Part shown: positions 56,640-64,000 of the stretch, piece after piece
Layout: each line of letters begins with the position of its first letter
Numbering within the stretch: the stretch's first letter is position 1
Assembly (NCBI RefSeq): GCF_040412425.1
Contig: NC_089744.1
Coordinates: forward strand, 31,852,001 to 31,916,000
DNA length: 64,000 nt
Source: Macrobrachium rosenbergii
Taxonomy: Eukaryota > Arthropoda > Malacostraca > Decapoda > Palaemonidae
Direction of reading: 5' to 3'
Notes under the pieces: generated by a model
What the model saw: the letters and a program-made list of their open reading frames with translations, nothing else
What the model was told of the DNA's origin: nothing
The model's database searches: none
Position numbers and translations under genes: made by a program

Positions 56640-57226
56640 ACCCTTTTTCTCTTCGGATAGAAGGTGAAGTTCAAGATGGAGACGAACCAGACAGTCCTGT
56701 CATCCATTCTCCAGGTGATTGAATGAAAACCTTTGATATGTAGGAAGCATCCTCCCATGTCCCTGCCGGACTCTGGGAGTATCTCAGGTCCATCTTACGA
56801 GACAGAGTCCTCCAGTTCGAGGATCTGTGCTTCGGCCTCCATACAGCAATTCTTCTGTCGATCCTTGCTCCTCTTGCATTTGACTTCATTTTCTGGAACA
56901 TCAGTCTTTACCTGGACGACTGACTTTTTCGATTCCCTTTGAAGGAAAAGTGCTCGAAGGTTTTGAACACAAGAGCAACTGGGACAGAGAAACACTCCTG
57001 GACACCTTTGTTTTTTCCCCATAGCCCCGGATTAAAGTTGGACCCACAGTGGTGGCTGTCTGAACATAGACTTTTGGAAGGGAAGTTCCTTCATCCTATA
57101 GCCCAGACCTAGACTTCTACTCAAAGCCTTGGATCTAGGCTGGGGAGTCCACTTGGGGAACCATCCTAGACTGTGGTAGTCGTTTTAGACAAGACCACAG
57201 CCCCAATGCATATATGTAAACAAGGA

Positions 57227-57310
<84 letters not shown>

Positions 57311-57720
57311 CAAAGAGCAAGAGAACTTCTGCTGTGGGCATATCAAAATTGAGTTTTCCAGTCACTCAATTTATTCAGGGCAAACTAATAAGTTATGGTG
57401 GACATACTGAGCCGTCAGAAGTATGTCCTTCCTGCCGAGTGGACCTTGGATCCCCTGGTCTGTCAGGATCTGTGGAATCTATGGGGCCAACTTTGGACTT
57501 GTTTACCACCCCAAGGAACCTTCGCCTTCCTCTCTCTTGTTCTCCAGCCCCAGACCCTCCAACATGGGCAACAGATACCATGCTGCAAGATTGGTCCAAC
57601 CTGGACCTCTATGCCTTTCTGCCTTTGGACCTGGTCAAGGAAGGACTGAACAAGCTTCAGGCTCATTGCAACATTACGATGACCCTCTCAGCCCCATTCT
57701 GAACCATGAAATAATGGTTC
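56640..57720 (+). pseudogene. DIRS 3 reverse transcriptase and RNase H
   Basis: The plus strand, across frameshifts, shows FKMETNQTVLSSILQ, then LCFGL-type sequence, then SLYLDD at 56903-56920 (the RT catalytic motif), followed by TGA where Trp is normal. RNase H follows: MVDILSRQKYVLPAEWTLDP and QDLWNLWG, then TPRNLRLPLSCSPAPDPPTW and NLDLYAFLPLDLVKEGLNKL. These blocks are standard in DIRS elements. A (CT)n run at 57229-57307 lies inside. The many stops exclude function. Confidence 0.8.
57229..57307. repeat. (CT)n microsatellite
   Basis: An almost pure CT run of about 78 bases within the DIRS 3 RT-RNase H region. Confidence 0.95.
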
Positions 57721-57944
57721 CTGAATCTGCTACGGTTATTGGTGGACTCTCCAAGACTCCTTCCACAATACGTATCTAATCAGACAGTCTTACTTCAAGA
57801 GATACCACCAAGGGTGGTTGGCTCTTGCTCGGACAGGCTTCAGACTGTCCGGGAGCTTGTCAGAATGAAAGGGTTTTTTCAAGACATGCTGCAAGAGGCT
57901 ATTAAAAGATACAGACATCAATCTTTTAGCTCCGTATCATGAAC

Positions 57945-59345
57945 AAAAATCGTTGCAGGTTCTTTCAAACTTTAAACAATAAGGATTCAACACCAGCAAT
58001 TGAAATATAGGAAATGAACATAAAAAGAAACTCTCACAATGCTACAACTTATTTATTCACAACCTTATTTACAAAGAAACGAAATGTTACTTCCTCTTAT
58101 GCTTTCATTCAACATGACACTACAAAATAAATCAAAGCAATTATAGATAGGGGGAACAGGTTGGAAGGTAGAGCAGTTATAATACTTAAATAGCAAGTTG
58201 GTGAGTTATCCTTCGTGGCTGGGGGTTCAGCTGAAGAGATGATGCTGGCGCGGTGGCTTCAGCTTGAAGATGTCGCAGAAGGACGACTGGAGTTTCAGAT
58301 GAAGAGATGATGCTGGCATGGTGACCACGAGCTTGAAGACGTTGCAAAAGGGATGTCTTCAGGATGGGGCAGCAAATGTTGATTCTCCAAGAGTCCAGAG
58401 ATTGTGCAAATGGAGGACAAGAAGGGCTGGCGACTGCTCCTTGCTACGGGCAGGAAGGGCTGACTACTTCTCCTTGACCCAGGCAGGAAGGGCTTGCTAC
58501 TCCTTGTCACAGGCAGAAAGGCCTGACTACTTGTCTTCGTCACTGGTAAGTTGGGCTTGCTGCTTTACCTCCTCTCGGACATGGAGGGCTTAGAGACTTC
58601 TCATCACAAGCAGGAAGGGCTTGCTGCTTCTCTTCGTCTCGGGCAGGACAAGATTTTTATGGAGATGAGAGTAAAAGTAGTTGTCTGAAAGGGAGACTCC
58701 CGTCGGAACCTTGCTTTGCCCGACCTCTGATTACCCTCTCTGTCTCTATCTGTTTCTATCTGTCTTGGGTAGTCTCTTCTAGAAGCTTGTATACCACTGT
58801 ATGGGCGGAGCTAATGAAGACAGACAATCATCATTCCCACATAAGGAGTTTTTTGATTTTCTGCATACTGATTGGTTCCGTAATAGCCGCCCATTTCCGG
58901 TCACGTCACAGAAGCTTCTAGAACAAATTTTCTGATGCAGTGTGGACCGAATATTCCTCCATGTTATAAAGGCATGAAACCACATGCTTTTGTTCCCACA
59001 GGAAGGGGTTTTCATCGAATCGCTAATTGTCCACAAAGTGTTGACGCACTAACTGACAGGTGATGACATCTACAAGCAAACACTAGCTGGATTTCCTCTC
59101 GCTACAGTCACTCTTGGAAAAGGGATATTTATTTTTCAGTATATTTCTTCAACATAATTGCATCTACCCATGACACACCATCTACCAGACTAAGTGCGCG
59201 ATTTACCGAAGTGGGTATCTCAGGCTCTGTCTCTTCTTCTGAGATGTCTACTGTATGACTCAGATTGTGGATTGCCTCTTTTATCTGAGGAGATCTAGAT
59301 CCTCTTGTAAAAGGGTACCAAACTATGCTTAACTCCATGTTTAAG
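57945..59345. mobile_element. Unidentified insertion in DIRS 3, with minisatellites
   Basis: The sequence between the RNase H/recombinase linker and the recombinase is unlike DIRS. It holds two minisatellites: about 58229-58360, with GAAGAGATGATGCTGGC repeated, and about 58420-58640, five or so diverged units around CAGGAAGGGCTTGCTACT. No open frame with family likeness is present. It may be a solo LTR or non-autonomous element; ends could not be fixed. Confidence 0.45.
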
Positions 59346-60060
59346 CAAAGGGTCCTAGATCCTTCATCATACCCAAATATGCATGACCCCATCTTGTCCT
59401 TTGACATGTCCAAGCAAGGAAGGAAAACCCGGTCTTCTGGAACCTGAATGTAGTGTTTAAGTGACTGACTGGTCCCTCTTTTGATCCCCTACACTCCTCT
59501 TCTCTGAAAAACCTTACCTGGAAGGCTGTCTTCCTGGTGGCCTTGGCTTCTGCCAAAACGTATTAACGAGATCCAAGCCATCGTTTTAGAGTAGGTTTTT
59601 CACAAGGAGACATAGTTTGCTGGCTTACCCTTGGATTTTAACCAAGAACGAGGACCCATCCAAGCCCTGGGTCCGTTTTTTCTCCTTTAAGTAATTAAAG
59701 GACATCCTTGGCTCTGAGGAAGAAGAGAGAGAGCTCTCTGTCCAGTTACAGCTTTCAGGTATTACCTGAGCAAGCCTTGTAGATCAGAGGGCCATCCATA
59801 ACCTATGGTGTTCTGACAGGAACCTGTCTCGCCCTCTGAATAAGAACGCATTGTCCTTCATCTCAAATGAGTTTTATTTTTGAGACACACTCTCAGATTC
59901 AGGAGAACAATTTGCCTACTTTTTATGTGAAAGCTAAGGACGTCAGAAGCCTCTACCTCATTAGCTTTCAGGCACAATATGCCACTTCCATTCCGCAATC
60001 GACCTATTGGAAGTGTAATCACTTTTTTCTTGAAAGTTAAAACTGTCTAAAAATTTTGCA
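59346..60060 (+). pseudogene. DIRS 3 tyrosine recombinase
   Basis: Plus frames give LTWKAVFLVALASAK with INEIQAI following (the usual helix before the first catalytic Arg region). WFLPKNEDPSKPW-type sequence comes next, then LSRPLNKNALSFIS, then VKAKDVRSLYLISFQAQYAT (HxxR-like box changed to DVRS). YWKCNHFFLES is the C-terminal W...F box. The order matches DIRS tyrosine recombinases. Several stops and frameshifts are present. Confidence 0.7.
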
Positions 60061-60561
60061 GTACCTTGGGACCATTATTAGTAACTGGCATGGTACTGAG
60101 GGAAGAAGCATAGGATTTTCACCTACTATCTCTTCACCTTGTGGTAAGATGCCGAGTTTTTGGGGAGCTGGGGGGTACAATGTACCTGGGGCACCCACCA
60201 CTCAGTGGATGGGTAGTGGTTTTATTTCACTGTAGGTGACAGTGCGTTGTCTGGTTGTTTTTTATTTTGGTACTGTGCCCAGGGCAAGGGCACTTATTGA
60301 TGCTTTGCTAGCCATCGGAATACTCCTTCACTGCAAAGCTCCCACTTAAGTAGAGGTGCTCCACAGCTATACTACCATGCCACTACAGGTTAAGATGAGT
60401 ACCAACCAGAGGCAGTATTCTTCTACAGTAGCTCTCTTAACAGATAAGGAAACGACCAGCATTATTTTCAATGCTAGCAACTTTTCTATTTCAAAATCAT
60501 TACCTGGATTTTGGAGCAGAATATGTCCATGTATCCCACCTATCAGTGTGGGATTCAGCTA

Positions 60562-60655
60562 TGTAATTACTTGGCAAGTTACTTATACGAAAATGTTATC
60601 TTCATAATAAAATTAAGTTTCATACATACTTACCGAGTAATTACAAAATCAGAAC
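60562..60655. repeat. Internal complementary region of DIRS 3
   Basis: It joins the complement of the left end (GTAATTACTTGGCAAGTTAC) to the complement of the right end (AAATTAAGTTTCATACATAC then TTACCGAGTAATTAC). A similar region recurs at about 63276-63362. Confidence 0.78.
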
Positions 60656-60870
60656 CCGCCCTCCTCCCCTCTGATGGACATAAGGGCCCACACAGAATGA
60701 GGTTATCTGCTAAGTCATTCCTAGTATTCCAGTTAGTGGGCGGGATGAGTCACCTACACTAAACAGTCGAGGCACTGCCACGATTTTTGAATTTAAGCTG
60801 CTGCATGAGTGAAACTATTATCTTTGTAATTACTTGGTAAGTATATATGAAACTTAAATTTATTGTGAAA

Positions 60871-61552
60871 ATAACTTTTTTCTTAGCTGTACAAACTAGA
60901 GCCTCTTTATAATAATCTCACCTAGAAAAGTGCTGGATTTCTGACAGGTGGGTGAGCAGCAACTTGCCATGCACCCACCTGTGACCAATAAACCACCTTT
61001 TTACCATGCTTCATCAACTATTCTACAGCTCATGCCTTGAATACTCTTTATATAAGGGTCTAATTTATACAGTTATCCAGGACAAATATAAAATATCTTG
61101 AAAATCTGGTGACCTACATTACTTTCAGTGTGCTTTCATATGGTTGTTTAGATTGATTGTACATATGAGGTCTTGGAAATTAACTTTTTAGCAATCTAAT
61201 ATGTATGAAGATTGGTATGTGATTGTTACACTTGGCTCTTACACCTATGGCATGTGTTAGATCAGTTCTCTTTGAGTAAATGGATATGTACAGTGATGAT
61301 TTTAAGATAAAATACCTAGACATCTTTTCGAGAATTAATGAGAAAACCAGCGTGGATCTTCCCTAGATACCTAAATTACCTTTAGATTTAAATTTTTTCC
61401 TTTCTCATTTCAAGTGTTATCAGTAATAGAGCATATGTAAAACTTTTTTTTACCATATTTTGAAATAGTGGACTTCATTGAATAGTTCAGCATGTTTGGA
61501 GAGGAATGATTTGAATTTTTATTCCAGACTTATTATTAATCGTTTTTTTCAG
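60871..61552. other. No feature recognised
   Basis: AT-rich flank of DIRS 3. The first 60 bases (TTAGCTGTACAAACTAGAGC) look like the end of another DIRS-type repeat, but no partner is visible. Confidence 0.4.
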
Positions 61553-61703
61553 AAATTCATCACTGCACTAAAGGTTTTGACAAGTTTTGTGATTACGCGG
61601 TGGTGGTGTCAGCTTTTGGAACAGAGGAGACCTCGGATTGGAGTTCTGTAAGGATTAAAGATGAACATTCCATCACTAAATGTATCCATTTTAAGATTAT
61701 CAT
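61553..61703 (+). CDS. Candidate isolated exon, FN3-like
   Basis: A 151-base stretch flanked by a good acceptor (CGTTTTTTTCAG) and a good donor (ATCAT|GTAAGT). Only one frame is open throughout, entering with two bases of a codon and leaving with two. It encodes KGFDKFCDYAVVVSAFGTEE followed by TSDWSSVRIKDEHS. The YxVxVSAxG...SDWS pattern resembles the F and G strands of a fibronectin type III domain. No neighbouring exon was found within the window. A 50-codon open frame can arise by chance, so this is a candidate only. Confidence 0.38.
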
Positions 61704-61807
61704 GTAAGTTCACATGTGCTTTAAAATTTTTCTAAAAATCTTATATTTGTACAGTACACAATTTCAAAGTCTTGTTTTTAGACCAAGTGGGTACCCATTA
61801 TGATTGT

Positions 61808-61957
61808 TTATTTTATATTATATAAGTAACTTACCAAGTAATTACATAGCTAATGTTTCTACTTGCGCGGCAGCCTTTTAAAAATTCATGATAGCACTTC
61901 TACTGTTTTTGCATAGGTGACAGGCTCTGCCCCGGGGAAAACAACTGGCAGGTAAGC
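61808..61957 (+). repeat. DIRS 3-family terminal repeat fragment
   Basis: It begins TATATAAGTAACTTACCAAGTAATTACATAG, continues GGCAGCC and GATAGCAC, and matches the left end of DIRS 3. It stops where the mini-DIRS begins at about 61958. Confidence 0.7.
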
Positions 61958-62885
61958 TCATTATTCCTACACAAATACAAACCTGAGGTCTTTACATAGG
62001 AATTACCTTCAGTGCAAGCTGGAGCCGGCTATTCCACACAATAAGGTTGTTCGGTAGTTGAACTGCAAGTGGGAGGGGTGAGGGGTACCCTCACCACCTC
62101 CCTTCACTGAGTTACGCAACCACTTGCCTTATAGCCTCCTCTTCCGGCAGGCAGAGGATAGGTTTTCAAACAGTCAAGTGCTGGACGGGCACATATGCAT
62201 ATGAGTGATCAGCCATTCGATTTTTTCCATTGTTATGATCTAATAGAAGTAAGTCCTACCCTCTCTCTAGCAAGGGGGGAGAGGGATAGGCAATAAAAGT
62301 AACCCATTGTTTATCTTAGCTTTATTGTCTCTGACATAGTGTTCTTCCAAGCCTTTTTTGAAGTAATGTTGCTTTCAAACCCATTATTTTGAAAAGCCCA
62401 GAAGTGTGACAGTCGAGCACACATTTGTTCTCCTGATCAGAGACATGGGACTGCTTCCTTTCCTCAACATTTCACGACCAGAAAAAAGTCCTACGTGAGG
62501 TGAACCTCCAGTCGGTTAGGAAGTCTACTCAGATCCTCCCACCAAACAGTAAGTCTTCCTACGTAAAGACTGATGGTTTGTATTCGTGTAGGAATAAATG
62601 ACAAATTGTGGAAGTAATTTGTATTTTTACTAACATACAAACCTGAGGTCTTTGCATACACTGCCCACCTCTAGCCACCCCTCATACTGATAACTGGGCT
62701 ATAAGGCAAGTGGTTGTGCAACTCAGTGAAGGGAGGTGGTGAGGGTACCCCTCGCCCCTCTCACTGGTAGTCCAACTACCGAACAACCTTGTTTTGTAGA
62801 ATATCCTGCTCCAACTTGTGCTGAAGGTAATCCCTAAGTAAAGACCTCAGGTTTGTATGTTAGGAAATATACAAATTACTTCCAA
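61958..62885 (+). mobile_element. Mini-DIRS (non-autonomous), intron-2-family type
   Basis: A short element with a DIRS layout. The left end (61958-62150) starts TTATTCCTACACAAATACAA. About 400 bases of non-coding interior follow. An internal complementary region lies at 62565-62690 (GATGGTTTGTATTCGTGTAG fused to GTAATTTGTATTTTTACTAA). The right end (62690-62885) is the inverted copy of the left, sharing AACCACTTGCCTTATAG and ACTACCGAACAACCTTG. No RT or recombinase is encoded, so it must be mobilised in trans. Confidence 0.72.
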
Positions 62886-63397
62886 ATTTTATATAAGTAA
62901 CTTACCAAGTAATTACATTGCTATTAGTTCCTACTTTTTGTGGCAGCTTAAGTTCTTAAAATTCTGCGGTAGCACTCATATTGTTTTGGTGTAGGTAACA
63001 GACCCTGCCCACTTTCGGGGAAGAATAGGTACAACCGGCTCAGGTATTCAGTTTATTCCTGCCGCTCATTGACTGATGACATTGGCTGTTGGGTAGCTTT
63101 TGTTTTTTACTTTGTTTTCACCGGTATTCACCTGCAGTAGCTCTTACCAGGTAAGGAAACAATAAGCATTGTACCGTTGCTGGCAAAATTTTCTATTTCA
63201 AAGTTATCACCATGCTTTAATGTTTTGGAGTAGAATATGTCTATTTATCCCACCTCCATTCAGTGTGGGATTCAGCTGTGTAATTACTTGGTAAGTCACT
63301 TATATGAAAATGACATTTTTGTAATAAAATTAAGTTTCATATATACTTCCCAACTAATTACAGAATCGGAGTTCACCCTCCTCCCCTCTTATGGAGG
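62886..63397 (+). mobile_element. DIRS 3-family copy with internal deletion
   Basis: It starts with the left end (ATATAAGTAACTTACCAAGT) and joins directly, near 63115, to the 3' part of the element matching 60360-60690 (AGTAGCTCTTACCAGGTAAG, GTGGGATTCAGCTGTGTAAT). All coding sequence is lost. Its right end is interrupted by the SINE at 63398. Confidence 0.68.
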
Positions 63398-63540
63398 GCA
63401 GCCGATCGAGACTACGGTCTACCCCAAAGCCAAATCAAAAGTCCTTCAAAAGAAGGCATCGTGCTTACCCCATACAAAAATGGGAAAAAAGCACGTTAAA
63501 AGAAGAAGAAGAAGAAGAAGAAGAAGAAGAAGAAGAGGAG
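63398..63540 (+). repeat. SINE family B, 5'-truncated, with (AAG)n tail
   Basis: It matches the 3' part of the SINE at 50041-50520 in the opposite orientation: GACTACGGTCTACCCCAAAG, TCCTTCAAAAGAAGGCATCG and GGGAAAAAAGCACGTTAAAA, then (AAG)n. The tRNA-like head is absent. Confidence 0.8.
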
Positions 63541-63910
63541 AAACAGGGCACCAAAATGCCCGAGTTAGTCTTAGGTGTACTGTAGGAGTCCAAAGAAGCA
63601 ACCCAGTAGGGTTATCCTGAACTGAGAAATGTGGCTGGAGCCAGGGTGGTGGTCCTGTGAAAACGTACGAGCGGAAACTGAGCATCCGCTCTCGACAGTA
63701 ACCAAAACAGGAGTCAGAGCGAAACCAGGCCCTTGCGGTTGAACTGCGAGGCCAAATCGCCTTAGTGCCTAATATGGCCGCTGTCCCAGGTAGGTTCCGT
63801 CCAATCCTTACAGTGGCTCTCATTCTCTTGGCTACCTAGAATGACAAGCATTTCACCAGCAGAAGGAAGGAGTACGGGGGATTATGCTATGTGGGCAGCC
63901 ATTTGCTCTA
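63541..63910. other. No feature recognised
   Basis: Mixed-composition sequence between the SINE tail and the last MITE. The minus frame at 63446-63823 runs through the (AAG)n tail and is not a gene. Confidence 0.45.
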
Positions 63911-64000
63911 CAGGAGTCCCCGGCTAATGGCAGGCTTGGTTAATGACGATCCGGTTTTATGGGGCTTGTCTAGCGACGAAAATCGGATATTTTCGGCGCC
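63911..64000. mobile_element. TA-flanked pogo-like MITE, copy 3 (cut by window end)
   Basis: It begins CAGGAGTCCCCGGCTAATGG after TA at 63909-63910. GTCTAGCGACG and TTTTCGGCGCC resemble the interior of copy 2. The right end lies outside the window. Confidence 0.6.

Larger units (their letters stand above)
53567..60870 (+). mobile_element. DIRS retrotransposon 3, near full length, decayed
   Basis: Left end (about 53567-53800) and right end (about 60640-60870) are inverted copies sharing ACTTACCAAGTAATTACA, GCAGCAGCTTAAATT, GTTTAGTGTAGGTG and GGAATACTAGGAA. The internal complementary region lies at 60562-60655, just before the right end, so the element reads on the plus strand: gag, RT/RNase H (56.6-57.7 kb), recombinase (59.35-60.06 kb). 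About 1.4 kb of foreign sequence (57.95-59.34 kb) interrupts it. The end sequence differs from the intron 2 DIRS family. Stops and frameshifts occur throughout. Confidence 0.82.

Overview
The window reads as animal nuclear DNA, most likely from a decapod crustacean. It shows long introns with GT-AG sites, dense (AT)n arrays, several DIRS-type tyrosine-recombinase retrotransposons, Penelope-like elements, tRNA-derived SINEs, CsRn1-like Gypsy elements, a P-superfamily transposon and TA-flanked pogo-like MITEs. The clade is an inference from repeat content; no taxonomic marker gene is present. Most open reading frames are chance frames in repeats or decayed transposon genes.

The one clear host-type gene lies on the minus strand from about 32.3 kb to 0.6 kb. 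Five exons (31972-32284, 24074-24267, 10742-10838, 8150-8394, 631-1521) join in phase, with GT-AG sites at every junction, to give a 579-residue protein. It has an acidic N terminus, an integrase-type H2C2 zinc-binding domain (His136, His143/144, Cys173, Cys176), a Myb/SANT-like trihelix domain (about 203-283), a long Ser/Thr/Asn-rich tail, a coiled coil (about 512-551) and a basic C terminus. The H2C2 half resembles the zinc domain of Gypsy-type integrases. The gene looks like a transposon-derived (domesticated) DNA-binding protein.

Its introns are full of mobile DNA. Intron 4 (1.5-8.1 kb) holds a decayed LINE with a restriction-like endonuclease, a Penelope-like element with inverted LTRs, and a SINE. 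Intron 2 (10.8-24.1 kb) holds a DIRS element (about 10.88-21.92 kb) invaded by a second, shorter DIRS copy (16864-19335) and by a P-superfamily transposon (19615-21728, 8-bp target duplication). A fold-back palindrome and a pogo-like MITE follow. Intron 1 (24.3-32.0 kb) holds a SINE, small palindromic elements, a tandem duplication and (AT)n arrays.

Upstream of the gene (33-42 kb) a plus-strand RTE-like LINE is cut by two minus-strand CsRn1-like Gypsy elements. One keeps gag-protease and both LTRs. The other keeps only reverse transcriptase-RNase H-integrase and one LTR. SINEs and a Penelope reverse transcriptase fragment follow. From 44.5 to 47.4 kb a Penelope remnant is split by a LINE ORF1/endonuclease fragment, itself split by a SINE. 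From 49.7 to 53.2 kb is a PHD-FLYWCH-MULE transposase gene remnant with a MITE inserted just inside its second exon. From 53.57 to 60.87 kb is a third, nearly full-length but decayed DIRS element of another family on the plus strand. The last 3 kb are DIRS end fragments, one nested mini-DIRS, a SINE tail and the start of another MITE. A possible isolated exon with a fibronectin-III-like strand pattern sits at 61553-61703.
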